Assembly: GCA_030407005.1 (NCBI GenBank)
Contig: JAUDYN010000001.1
Location: 1,116,001-1,180,000, forward strand
DNA: 64,000 nucleotides
Reading direction: 5' to 3'
Source: Desarmillaria ectypa
Lineage: Eukaryota > Basidiomycota > Agaricomycetes > Agaricales > Physalacriaceae
Positions 35,229-47,300 of this stretch are shown in pieces (positions within the stretch are counted from its first letter, which is position 1; each line of letters opens with the position of its first letter). Under the pieces are notes generated by a model. It worked only from the letters and a program-made list of their open reading frames with translations, was not told the DNA's origin and did no database searches. A program made the position numbers and the translations under genes.

Positions 35229-38200
35229 GGTGGCAGAAGCCGAAGGATATCAGTTTGATAGCCGGCGGTACCACTGCCACTTGATAAGGACAACGTTCAA
35301 AATTAGGGGCTTTTTTTATAACTTGAATGTGTATCTACAACGTAACAAGTTTAGTAGTAAGTGCATCACAGCCGAGTAATGATAAAGAAGTCAACGCGTG
35401 ATCACTAACCTTTGATCAGAACTTCGAGGATCTTTCATGTCGAGCGACAAGAAGAGCGGCATTCCACAAACACAAAAGCGTAATATATATACGTACACTC
35501 GAATGGAAAAATCTGTGGCAACGCCTAGAGTCACATTATTACCTATGAGAAGGGCGAGCAGGATTCAACAGCTCATTTGATGACAGCGGAACAAGAACTG
35601 AAGCCTTTCAGCGTACAGAGAAACTGTGCACTCAGTTGTCGTTATTAAGAGATGATGCACAACTGCAGTTAACTTTGAACAAAAAGGGTAGGATGTCAAG
35701 CCTACTGAACCGCCTGGTACGGAATAGCTGCAGAGATGAAATATCTCAAGGCCGTTAGACAGACCATAGAACAACCAGAACAACGAACGTCCCAGGGGCT
35801 AATTAAACCTAGGCCTATACCTCGAATGATAACCCATTGGAAATCGAAAACTCTCCAGTCACTACTTGCCCGAACGACGCGGAAATGAGAGCCTCAAAAG
35901 CTCAGAGAGTAAATCATATTGGATAACAAGTCTGTCAAGGATGTCCATCAACTTCATATACGTGCGGTGCCGACTTATTAGACATACCACTGCGGCCCTC
36001 TTGAACCTAGCAGTCTACCATCTCGACAAAGAACCCCAGAGTGTGGGGGAATAACAAAGATTGAATCGAGATCTAAGAAACCCTGCAACGTTTAAACCCA
36101 TAGGGATGCGAGAGAAGAGAATTTGAGTGATAAATTCATTAGTCGGTAGTAGTAACCGCCAATGATCAAGAATCGACAGCAAAGTATGAGAGATATAACT
36201 GTCGAGTGTTTTCAGAAGGCCTAGGGGTTCCAGTGTTGTTTGCTCTTTAATTTTTGGAGCTCAAAATAAACCACACACGGTAACTGTTAATTGACCTGCT
36301 AGTGCCACCATCGTTAAAAATAGGCATACCAGAAATATCGACAACGGAGGAGGGCGTGATGGGTACGATGTTGATACTGACAGTGCGATCATCTCGTCAT
36401 CAGGAACAGAGGACCATATCCTCATCTGTCCTCCGGTCCAGAGCAGGAGAGTTACTACATCCGTATTTCAAGACGCAAGCCGTTCGACCTGTCTCAGAAG
36501 AACAGAATAGGTAGGATAATGAGGTCAGTGGGTGCCAAGACAGGTATCTAACTATCCGGTGGTACCGGTCCTTTTTTGCGGTGGCTATCCTTTCCTCAGA
36601 GTACACGTAGCAGATTCAGGCAGGAGAACATTTACATGTCAGAAAGTAAGTTTGACAAAACACGAATTCGCGGCCCGAATGCCGTAAGGCTCACAGATGG
36701 TTCGGACCCTGAAAGACGAACACGCATTCTTTCTGCCTTTCAGCCATGTCGTACATGAACGTCTCAGCAGAATATCTCGCAGAATGTTGTGGAGTGGCGT
36801 TAGATGGCCAAGACGCCGCGCCTGATATTTTGAAGATACAGGTTTGATATACTGTTCCTGACCGAGGGTGATCACGATAGGATTGACCCCAATATGCCAG
36901 CTCGGTATCGTCCAATCCTGGCCCCAGATTGAACAGAAGAAGGTCTACCAGTAGGGATCCCAACATCTCAAATGTTACACATAGTCTCATACGTCAAATC
37001 TAACCATAGTGGACTTGCTGCAAAATATATGCCTTCTCTCGTAGAGGAATTTCGAACCTCTGACGTTCCTTGGGGCTCGGCTACTGTCATGCTGAATGTA
37101 ATCAGCTTTACGTCTGTATCCGTGATTTCTTACGATCTCGTCGCGTTTTTTTGCCGCGTTTTCTGGAATTTCACAGGCCTTTCTTTGTTCGATTCCTGCA
37201 AACCCCGGCAGGCCAGGGTTTATCTGCAGTACAAGCCAAACGTATGGTCGCATCACGGAACAGCTTCAATCCGAGTACTCAGTCTCTCCAGATCATCGTT
37301 GAAGTGTGACAGTTTTTGGCGACACTCCTTGTTCTCGAGGGCACCGAAATGCTTACTGCAGATGAGCAGAAATGCCTCTAATCGATGCTCTCGGAGTGGC
37401 TTCGCGGCATGCCCCCCGTATTTGCTAGTGAGACTTGTGAAAGGTGTTTGACCCTTCTCAGTACGTTGTTTCCCTCTCTTAACATTGCCTCGGTTCCGTA
37501 ACAAACTCGTGGTTGACGCGAGAAGGACATCAACTTCTTTGGTTACAATTCCACTTACTTCATCTTAGCACGCTCCCACGCAATGGACGACGACAATCTC
37601 AAATGTGCCTTGCAGGGCCCGTTTCTACGTCTCTTCCATAGTGTTTGATTGCGGGACAAAGGAAAAGTAAAACAAGGCAAATGAAGCTTCCGTTTTCAAA
37701 TTTCCATAAACATAGCGCCCTCCCCATTGGGTATGAACGTCTTGCTAATTTGATTACCAGGGAGTCTCGATTTATGGCAAATTCGGTCAAAGGTATGCTC
37801 GAGAAGGCTTTGAGACAATGCGGCGGAGCCAGTTGTGATCGTGAGACCAAAGACGATGGTTCTGCTCTTATGCAATGTGGAAGGTTAGCAAAGTCTCGAC
37901 AGCGATAATGAATTCTGTACTGAAGACACTCTTTTAGGTGCAAGTGTGCCGTTTACGTATGTGGTCTCCACTAATTTTGGAACCTATGTGTGATGATATG
38001 CATTTACCCCAGTGCGGAACACAGCACCAGAAGCAAGCTTGGTCAATGCACAAATCGATATGCTTCGCCTCGTCCTTCTAGCTGCTTGATTAGAAGAGAA
38101 TCGTTCCGGGAAGCAGCGCCACCAGATCCGAGTCCCGCAGAAAAAATAGCTCTGGAAATAACGAGATAAAGAAGACAGGCCTGACTGTATTCTGGTGGAA

Positions 38201-38694
38201 AGTACCCCTCTTGCAAAACAAACTTTATAGTCATATGGCGCATACTGTATTTACGCGGTGCTGCCAAGCCGGCCGCTGATCTAGTTCTGTGGTTGGACGT
38301 GAATATATCGTGGTATTTAGCTGGTTTGCCGGTGACCCAGCAAATAGTTCAACAGCTGTACACATAGTGCGCGTTACTAGCGAGAAGAAACTATTAACGG
38401 CTTGTGAGAGCTTTTTCGGGCGTAGGCCGTAGGCTGCCGCACGCCTTCCCACGGGAAAGCACGTGCTATATTACGTAACCATTTAACTTTAAAAACTACT
38501 AAATTTTGTTGAGAGCATCCGAGTGGAAGCACGGTAAGATGGACGGTTGCACATACTTCTAAATTCTCGACGGTTCTTTCTTCTGAGATTCTTATCTCCT
38601 CTCTTTCTGCACTTTACTGCACCCACTTAAAAGGCCTTTCATAAAAGGCCACTGTCTGGTTGGTTGCTGCGCGTATAGTCTGCGGTCGACAGTA
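35229..38694. other. 3.5 kb with no supportable gene
   Basis: Several 60-160 codon frames exist, the longest on the plus strand at 36972-37451. The opposite strand at 37504-37253 reads like a helical segment (ECRQKLSHFNDDLERLSTRI), but neither can be extended across splice sites or tied to a family. The first part is the promoter region of the F-box gene. Confidence 0.45.
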
Positions 38695-39546
38695 ATGGAG
38701 GCTTGTCTAGAATCTCTCGAAAAGGCGTGTATTTACCTTTACTATATCGTTATCTTTCTAACAGATTTCCCAGATCTTTCAAAGGGTGGAAGAAGAGACT
38801 GAGAGACGCGCCCAGGAGCAGTTTGAAGATAGATCCCCACCAGACTCGCCGGAGACGACTCTGAGAGTCAAATCACGACGTCGAGGCAGCGTATCCATCT
38901 CACGATTCGGTCAGGTAATGTCCCGTGATCCAGTAACGTGTACAGCGGCGTTCTGAGGCTCTCTCTCCCCAGCTATCTGATGGCTTTACCCAAGTCTTTG
39001 ACGCAACGAGGAGCGCCACACCAACTCCCAGTCGAATGTCACCCCTAGCAGAACGGTCACGTTTCTTCACGAAGGTATGTATAGATGTCCCTATCCCTAA
39101 TACGCAACATTCATATAATACCACAGAACGGAAGCGACGACAGCCTTATGTCCGATAGCCCCTCAGACGAGGACGGCCTATCTGAAGAGTCACACCATGT
39201 TACCCAGATGCAACAGATTGCTGGCCGTAAAACTGCCATTTCCCGTGCTGTCGGCAGTCTAATCCCCCGGAGGCTCAGTCACACTCGGTCTCCTAGTATT
39301 GTCGACACCGTCATTGATTCCAGTATGGTCATCGGAGTATCCGTGGAAGAAGCTACCACCGAAAATGCTCCTGATGATCTCCCCCCACGCTGCGGCTCCG
39401 TGATGGTGGTACATAGTCTTCGGAATCAACCCTCTAAGTGCTCATTATCTCGCAAAGCCTCTCTAATGGCTAAAGCAAAAGAAATAACTCAAAGGTTTCG
39501 CCGGAGGAGTAGTGCAGAATTGTCAGTGGCCCATCTTACTTCCTGA
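38695..39546 (+). CDS. Unrecognised Ser/Arg-rich protein, 233 aa, four exons
   Basis: Exons 38695-38724, 38765-38914, 38973-39074 and 39127-39546, all in phase 0. The short first exon (MEACLESLEK) joins ISQIFQRVEEETERRAQEQF, a charged helix. After it the protein is low-complexity with basic and serine patches: VKSRRRGSVSISRFGQ, SDSPSDEDGLSEES, IPRRLSHTRSPSI and ITQRFRRRSSAEL. The sites RRGS, RRLS and RRSS resemble kinase target motifs, so a phosphorylated regulatory protein is possible, but no family was recognised. Joining exon 1 requires a GC donor (AAG then GCGTGT) for intron 38725-38764; the GT two bases on would break the frame. If that is wrong, the true start lies elsewhere. Confidence 0.6.
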
Positions 39547-39976
39547 TCTGCTTTCTATGTGTTTGCTGTGATATTGTTCTATGTGTATATTAGGTTTCAG
39601 TCATTGGGATCGAGCTGTGCTTTACGCCTATTCTTTGCTTCCGCTGCGTCTTTGTGCAGCCCGTAAGCGTCAATGCACTGCTTCAATGCTTGGCCCGTCG
39701 AAGACTACAATTGAGATTCGGCGAACACGTGACATAGCACTATCTTTTTGAAGGGTCGAACGTACGCTGCCGGATGGTACAATTAACTACAGGAGTACTC
39801 AAGGCACCACGGGTCGATGCGAAACAAAAGAACACGTCTCTTCCGGTCAATAACCGATGCCATATAAGATATCCACTGAGTGGATATGCGCTCTCATGCC
39901 CGTGTTGTCTGGCTCGCTACGCTGAGATTTTGACATTCCTTATCACCGTTTATTCCGTACACCAGACCGAAACAGG
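39547..39976. other. Intergenic; no feature seen
   Basis: No gene or repeat is evident in this 430-bp spacer, which lies 5' of the next single-exon gene. Confidence 0.4.
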
Positions 39977-40588
39977 ATGCATGTTCACGACGATACCACT
40001 TCGTGTTCCGATATTTCGCCTTCTATTCACCACGGCAAGGTATATCTTCGCACCCCTATTACAGATTACCCGCTGACACCGAGCGCCCAGATGCAAAGGC
40101 TTGCACCTTTCTATCACGTTGCGCGCGACAGCCACGATAGCTTAATCGTCGCTGATGTTCCTCCCTGGTCGGAGTCACTCGATATACCCTTATTTTTTGG
40201 GCTCGTCCATCACCATGAAGCTTATTTTCAACCCAACGAAACCGACTTTCTGCGCGACGTTCTCGATTGCACATCCCTTGCAACCTCTTTTGATCATTCC
40301 TGCTTGCGTTACCTAGACTTACAGCTTCTGACACGTCCAGCAGAATCCTTCGCTGACGTCTGCTGGACGGACGCAGTTCATGATGATGATTCTAATGAAC
40401 GCTGCTCATTATCCTCTTCCACGTCCGATTACCCGACATCTTCGCCTAGTTATCCGCCGTCTTCTTATGGTGAAGAAGACTCGATATCGAGCACGTCGGA
40501 ATCGATAACGTGTCATGGGGACAATGACGAATTTAATATGCGCAGCAAGCAGTCTTATCCAGACCGTTATTTGAGAAAGGCGAGTTAA
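39977..40588 (+). CDS. Unrecognised acidic protein, 203 aa, single exon
   Basis: An uninterrupted frame from MHVHDDTTSC to YLRKAS. The first two thirds are mixed composition with short hydrophobic parts (LDIPLFFGLVHHHEAYF, FLRDVLDCTSLA). The last third is a Ser/Tyr/Pro- and acid-rich tail (SSSTSDYPTSSPSYPPSSYG). No domain was recognised. The length of the frame in a genome where random frames rarely pass 120 codons, plus the consistent composition, favours a real gene. The start could be a later ATG, and a 3' exon cannot be excluded. Confidence 0.5.
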   Translation: MHVHDDTTSCSDISPSIHHGKVYLRTPITDYPLTPSAQMQRLAPFYHVARDSHDSLIVADVPPWSESLDIPLFFGLVHHHEAYFQPNETDFLRDVLDCTSLATSFDHSCLRYLDLQLLTRPAESFADVCWTDAVHDDDSNERCSLSSSTSDYPTSSPSYPPSSYGEEDSISSTSESITCHGDNDEFNMRSKQSYPDRYLRKAS

Positions 40589-41121
40589 CACCTTGTAATA
40601 GCCACATGAATGTTTCTCAAATCCGACAAATTCTGGCCCCTTAGGTCTATTCTCCCGTCGTCCAACCGGGGAAACGGGAATCATTTCTCTTTTTTGAACC
40701 TTCGCGGTGTTTTGCGTCCTCCAATCCCAGAGAGTCCGTATGTTATTTCCCCACGACGGCGCTTGCCCCCCGGGCTCGGGGAAGGTCATATCGCCGCTTT
40801 GCAAACTTTTGCTTGAGGTTATCGTGTCTAGTTCGACGGCGAAATTAAGCTGGTATGTAATCGTCGGTTTCGTGGGCTTTCATTCAGTGTGACTGAACGC
40901 TTGCAAGGTAGATGACAGCTGCCACTGAGGCGGCTTTGACTTGCAGGCAACCTGCTCAACTTCAGGGACAATTCAATTCACATTAGTACATGGCGTACAA
41001 GGACTTCAATTTTGTATACATGTATCACGACGCTCATGGAACTTTGGTCGTATCATACTCCTTGACATTTTTGTGTAAAGGCGCTTAAAACACGCTGTTT
41101 GCTGTTTCGCTCCTAAGAGTC
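40589..41121. other. Intergenic; no feature seen
   Basis: A 530-bp spacer between two unrecognised plus-strand genes. Short frames only, no motif or repeat noted. Confidence 0.4.
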
Positions 41122-41802
41122 GTGACGTGTTACCATGACACGTGCTATCGTGACCGATCGTTTCGTCTACTTCGGGTATTTCGGCCCGTGAGTCTTCCCA
41201 AAGTTGCTCGGGTCTCCCGCTCAAAGTCAACTTGGGGTCCGCTTCGAGCCTTCCATTATAACGCCGGTCATGCACGCAAAATAGCCCTCGCTATGTACCG
41301 ACCACGTATCGATCCAAACCCGGCTTCCATCTTCAAGTTCACACCTCCAGGTCTCACTCTCGAGCTGACGCTGGGTCACAAAAGAAATGGCTGGTATCTC
41401 TTATTTGCACGCCCATACAGAACAGCAGATAGTCGAGAGGTCACACGGCTCGATACTCGCAATCCGTGCTTGAAAATAAAAAACTTGAGTGACTCGGGTG
41501 CTCCGCGGTTTTTGTTCGACTTGAAGACGGCATCGGGATGGGAAAGACATGGGGAGAATTTGCTGGATTATCTATTGCTTCTTGGGTGGGGTCATCCACC
41601 AGTGCTGAGGTGTCCAGTAGAGGGATACGCAGGGGACGATTCTGTCATGGAAGTAGAAGTTCTTATTCCTGAACATCGTCTGGCCCATTGGTGTGAGGCA
41701 TGCGGAAATTGGGAGTCTGTGAGAGATGAAAAGCGCTGGATAAAGGTTGAGCATTCAAGATTGCCTCTTTATCTCTGCCCCTCGGTACGCTCTCATCTGT
41801 AG
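41122..41802 (+). CDS. Unrecognised protein, 226 aa, single exon
   Basis: One open frame. The first 55 residues are basic and could be a leader or 5' leader sequence; an alternative start is the Met of MYRPRIDPNP (41296). The body has FTPPGLTLELTLGHKRNGWY, LLDYLLLLGWGHPPVLRCPV and a C-terminal HWCEACGNWESV with one C-x-x-C pair. I do not recognise the family. The C-terminus LYLCPSVRSHL includes a GTACGC that could be a splice donor, so a further exon is possible. It converges on the proline iminopeptidase, whose stop is 180 bp away. Confidence 0.55.
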   Translation: MTCYHDTCYRDRSFRLLRVFRPVSLPKVARVSRSKSTWGPLRAFHYNAGHARKIALAMYRPRIDPNPASIFKFTPPGLTLELTLGHKRNGWYLLFARPYRTADSREVTRLDTRNPCLKIKNLSDSGAPRFLFDLKTASGWERHGENLLDYLLLLGWGHPPVLRCPVEGYAGDDSVMEVEVLIPEHRLAHWCEACGNWESVRDEKRWIKVEHSRLPLYLCPSVRSHL

Positions 41803-41981
41803 CCATGGCCGCCGACATTTACCCGTCTTCCAGTGTTACGAAAAGGACTGGATTCTTCCTCGGCTTGCTAGACATTCCGTAACCCTGTTGAAGAGGTAGC
41901 TCGTGGATTTGGTGCCGGCACAGTGTACGTTACAGAGTTCAAAGACACTGAATGGGTGCTGATGGAATCCTTACAGTACGA

Positions 41982-44055
41982 TCAATCATATTCCCGCTTC
42001 GATAACTGGAACAGACGCTTCATGACGTCCTTCGGATCAGCACGGAGGCCGCTATGGACCAGTTGGTTCGTGACGTATTGCTCCGTGTTTTTGATTTTCG
42101 TAGCTGTATCTTGTGCCAGATCGAAGTCGACATACCTGACCAGCTAGGGGTGAGCAGTCTTCCCTCCGGCATAGAAACAATCACTTACATATCGTCGAAG
42201 TACCTGGTCATTGACAGTCAGAGAAGCGCACAGGAGAACTCATTTTTGGAAATGACGTACGACACCGAAGACACCTTGATTTGATTCTTGGACAACTGTT
42301 GGAGGTCAAATAATTGGCCCCACCCATCATATTGTGCGATGATTTCTGCTGCGCCTTTGAATGGTCGGAGATTTGCATAGTCGTCGAACATGCTTGGGAA
42401 TATCTAATTTATAAATATTTTGTTATGCCTAAGATACCAACCAGTATAGTTGTACGAACCATTTCACCGGTGAAATAGATTGGCGACGAGTCAGCTAAAT
42501 TCTTGACGGAGGGCCAAGAGAATTGAGGATAATCCTGTAACGTTCGGGCCGCGGCCCATTTCGATGCACGTCTGTAGGAAGATTTCAAGACTGAATAAAC
42601 GGGGAAAAGGGGTAATAATACCCTTGACAGTATATTGCTTCATGCAATATCGAGAAAATGGGGTTGCCGTCGAATCCCTGAGCCTGTTCGATGAGCTGAA
42701 TCGTCTTGTATGTCAAATGGCCAAACGTGTCAAGATCATTGGCAGCTCGAAAGACAAGCTCTACAAACGGCTTGAATTTAATAAGCTTGTCTTGCCGATT
42801 AAGCTTGCGTACGTACGGTGAACTCTGTCAACCCCCCCTTCGGAAGATCACTATGAGGCGACGCTTGGATCTACATTATTATGACTCACCATGCATGCCG
42901 AAATCCATGCCAAGATGTTGAAATCGATTAGGGCTAAGCCGTCCTCCATTAGCCACCTGTACCTCATTTTCTTCGAGATACGACATGATATTACGAACCT
43001 GGATGGACTTTCAGCTACAACTTGGGACGGAAAGAAAGTTTCTGCGAACGCGCTGGATGTCTTGTGGATATTTGTTATAATAAATCTTATTTCTCTTCAT
43101 AACCCTGACTGTACCGCCGATATTAACCTCTATACAAAATATTATCAAAGAGACTATACTCACCAACAGTAGCCGCATATACTGAGTCGGGGTGATCCAC
43201 TAACGGGGCGAGCCCGCCAGTCGTAAATACTTCCTTTAAGCCCTCGCTGTGGAAAGAGAGATATGTTATAGCACAGAATCCCCCAAAGCTCTGTCCTAAT
43301 ATTGTCCATTTGCGGTCTTCCGGATTTGGTTTGTGTCCCAGGAGGATCTTTCGGATGAATTCACAGTCCTTTACTATGCTGTCCGCGCGGAAGAACTTCA
43401 GGTAGTCGGCGATAGCTTGGTCTGTTGTCAAGCTAGCAGGGAGGCTTTCAGGGGAGATATGGGTGCTAAGGCCCGTCCCTCTAGGGTCCATCCAGAGCGT
43501 CTGGAAGAATGTCAGCGGCTACTTGGTATCGAGGACGAGATTTGAACCTGGTATCCCTGCTCGTGAATCTGAAATGATATTATAGGGTACTATGAGGGAA
43601 AATTATGGAGGATACCCACCTCTGCAGTGTACCCGTTGATATTAGGGAACGGAATCTCATGTCCAGGACCGCCTAACTTATACATCAGCCCCAAGAAAGT
43701 TGAAGCAAGATTTCCACCAACGCGCCTTGCAAATACACAACTAGAAGCTAATAGTTAATTGGCAGAAATTATGTGTGCAGATGTATTTGCACTAACGGTA
43801 AGGCAGCTCTTCTTCCTCTTTAGCGGTCTTGGCCTTGCTCTTGGGTATTAGATTTCGTGCAAAGACGCGTATTTTCTCTCCGTCTGGATTGGAATAGTCA
43901 AGTGGGAGATCGAAGAATCGTTCAATGACCTTAATTCCTTCTGAGATTCGCGACTTTGCTTCAGTTTCTTCGACAGCTGTACTATATCAATGCTCACCTT
44001 TGACAGAGTACGTCTCTAAGTTGGTACTGGATGGAGCAGGTGGAAGCTGGGACAT
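41982..44055 (-). CDS. Proline iminopeptidase-type alpha/beta hydrolase (peptidase S33), about fourteen exons
   Basis: The minus strand splices into a complete S33 peptidase. In order: MSQLPPAPSS at the start, IERFFDLPLDYSNPDGEKIR, LVYLQGGPGHE (oxyanion-loop HGGPG-like motif), TLWMDPRGTGLST, WTILGQSFGGFCAITYL with the nucleophile Ser in GQSFGG, the lid with GGRLSPNRFQHLGMDFGMHG and VFRAANDLDTFGHLTYK, IYFTGEMIFPSMFDDY, and YFDDMYVDFDLAQDTA before KREYD at the end. The enzyme removes N-terminal proline from peptides. Exons are unusually small: several of about 15 to 21 bases (for example IHEQGYQ). One intron (43673-43725) has a GC donor after LQG. The first intron has competing acceptors giving 21, 30 or 39 bases. 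All conserved blocks are in frame, so the gene appears functional. Confidence 0.9.
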
Positions 44056-44300
44056 CGTGAATCTCCGTGTATTCAGTTTTCGATTCGTTATCAGTGGGCG
44101 TCGAAGGCAGAGAGAGATAGCGGGAGGCCATATGCCAGTGAGAGTCCTTCGGAACATGGCGGTCCGATGCAGGCATTGAGGGCAGGCAAACGGCACTTTG
44201 CCTATGGCAATCGTGTCGAAATGTCATCACCGATCAATGCGATGCCTACAGAAAGGAGCGCAGTTCTAGCCCTTTCTTTTTCCTTTTCCCCTTTTCCATT
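44056..44300. promoter_or_regulatory. Shared divergent promoter, proline iminopeptidase / 5-phosphatase
   Basis: The two start codons face away from each other 245 bp apart, so this segment must contain both promoters and leaders. A pyrimidine-rich stretch (ctttctttttccttttcccc) lies directly before the phosphatase ATG, as is common at fungal transcription starts. No TATA box was identified with confidence. Confidence 0.5.
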
Positions 44301-47300
44301 ATGTCCGACCTCGCGACCTCTCTACGACTGCTGCTACGCTCGTCGGACGACGTTAAGTTTACGCTCGAAGTGTCTGCCCTGACACCAGCAACTACTGAAG
44401 CTGACGGTGACGCGACCATATCACAGAACAAGAGAGTACTTGCGGTGGTATCACATAAGGATGAGTTGAACACTCTTGAGGAGGGAGGGTCAGTAATCTA
44501 TTTCACCGTTCATCACTCAATATCTGAACAGAAGCCTATTCTTCAGTATATTCGTGCTCAAGCATTACCCTACACAGTATACTGCTGCAGATACCCTCGA
44601 TATCCAACGCGTTTTCCCTATATGTGACGGTTTTTCAATGACCATGGCCCAATTACGCCGTGAAACCATCGACCTGCGTGCTTCGTCCTCAGCGCTCCGT
44701 CCTCGATCTGGTAGGCGGTTCCCGGTTCCCGGTTTTCTCTTGCTTATAGCCAGAAGGGTTCAAGTTGACCATAAATTCCGACGGCAAATCTCTATCGTTC
44801 ATTTCCTATGATGTCCAAGGATTGACGAGCATGCTGGCCGAGTGTAGGCGCTTGAAGAAAATTTCGGACAGCCTAGAATCGCCGTCGCCTGCGCAGACAT
44901 ATTCATGGTTGGCTCCGTACACCTCAGAGTACTCTTCACATCTGATATGTATGCTGGCTCACACTTGTACACTCGACTTGAACTGATAAAGTGTAGTCTC
45001 ATTGTCCCCGCCTGATGTTCGCCTGTTGACGCAGCCCCTCCATACTCGTCTGTCTTCGGCCAGCGCTGGGCTCCCCGGTGACGATACTAACGACATTCTG
45101 ATGATACGGGACGATTGGGTCCGAAGGACAGCGAGGATCCAGGTCAGGAAGGGGCGGCGGAGGTTGAGGTCAGTCATTAGCTTTACCCGATGGTGTTTTT
45201 CCTCTAATGTGAGGACAGTATACGCCTTGGAACCTTCAATGTGAATGGGAAAGGTCCATCACAAGACCTGTCGTCGTGGATTCAAGGAAATGACACAAAT
45301 GTCCATGGCTTGAGGATCATACCTCCTCTGAAGGAAATTTCGCCGCTGTCAATGGGAGAGGTAGCGCAGAATCCTTTGGATAGTGCTGCTGATGTTCGAT
45401 GTGAGCTTGCTTTCTGGGATCGAGGAATCATGGACAGTGACGGTCATGTTCAGCATCAATCTCAGTTCCGCCGCCATCGACAATGACGTCGACCTCAAGC
45501 ACCCTCATTCCTTCAACGACTGTTTCCTCTCTATCTTATCCTTCTGCTTCTTCTACACGTGTCATTCGGTCTCCTGGGTCACCTGCCTCTACCGCATCCT
45601 CGACAACGCTAGAAGCCGTACCCTCTGCTTCAACATTTACGACTTACACATATACCCATCCGTCTGAATTACCTTATACCCCATTAGATATAGATCAGGA
45701 GCCTGAAGCTGACCCCATACCCCTTGACCCGGACCCGTACACGCAAAACCAACCTGATGTTTTCGTACTTGGCTTTCAAGAGCTTGACCTAAGTACGGAA
45801 GCGCTCATCTATTCTACCGGGACTGCGAAGGAAGATGCATGGCGTATGGCCATCTTTGCAGCGTTGGGTGAATGGGGGGAGCATTATGTCAAGGTAACTT
45901 TTTGTCTTCCTTGTAACCCCTCGCCAACCTTATTATTGTTCAGTTGGCGTCAAAACAACTTGTTGGAATGCTTATCATAATCATAGTAAAGGACAGTCTC
46001 AAGGATTGTTTCGGAGATGTGAGAACAAGCGCCGCAGGCGCTGGCATTATGGGTATCATGGTGAGTGCAACGATAATATTGTGTGTGCACTTTCACTTAC
46101 AATATTTCCCCAGGGAAACAAAGGTGGCACCGCGATCCAGCTGGCTTTCACTCCGCCGCCCATGGAAGGCATATTAACCCAAGGACCAACCGTACTAACC
46201 TTTGTGAACTCTCACCTGGCTGCCTTCGACGTGATGGTCGACAGGCGAAATGCTGATTATGCTGATCTGAGTAAACGTCTGGATTTTGGAGGACCTGATG
46301 CTGGTGAGACGACGACTCTGTGGGAGAGTGACGCGGTGTTTTGGATGGGCGATTTAAATTATCGTATCGACCTACCAGACTTAGATGTAAGGGCTATATT
46401 GTCGGGAGAGTGTTGGGAAGGGAACAGGTTTGAGTCCCTGCTGCCCTATGATCAAGTTGGTTATTGTTGCCGGATCGAACGCGCCTTGACTCACAATAAT
46501 TGTTAGCTGAAGAACGCCATCCGTTCACAGAAAGCCTTTGCCGTCTTTACGGAGTTTCCCATTACGCATCGCCCAACGTATCGTTTCAGTCAAGGTTCAC
46601 TTACCGACACGATGGGATACGATATAAAGTAGGTCCTCGTTCATTGAGGAAGTAATGCGGGCTAACACGTCAACTTGCAGGCGCAAACCAGCATGGACGG
46701 ACCGTATTCTCCATGTTTTCTCCCCCAGTCATGTACGCGTCAAACAAACCAGATACGGTGGACATCAAGAGATAACAATCAGTGACCACAAACCTCTGAG
46801 TGCTGATTTTGTAGTGGATGTGAGCGAGGGTGTCGTTCTTGTATAGCGACGTATGGATTCACAATAGTACAGGTTGATGTGTATAACAAGAACCATACAC
46901 TCGCGGTGGCTAAGGCCTTATATAGGCAGCTTGAGGATATAGAATCCCAGGAGAACTTGAAGGTTAAGGTTGAGCCGAGCGGAGTGAGTCTCGGAAGGGT
47001 ATCGTAGGTATCTCACTTCTTTGTATTACGGTTGTGGCTTATGCGGTCCCTCAACAGGTATAAACGAAAGCGAACCCATGCGCTTCAAGTGAAGAATCTT
47101 GGGAAGGTTCCATGTACATTCCGCTTTGTGCCCATAGAGCCTAGTGCTGAACTCTGTACGCCAAGCCTCTTCTTCATCTTTCCCTATTGACAGTTATGCA
47201 GATCCCTCATGGTTACACGCAGAGCCTATTACTGGCCTCATAATGCCTAGGTCTAGCGTCGAGATCACGATCACAGTACATGTAGACGAAGAGTCTGCCG

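Noticed and set aside
36972..37504. 159-codon plus frame and helical minus-strand frames
   Set aside because: Mutually overlapping; the helical minus segment suggests a possible remnant, but no domain or junction supports it.
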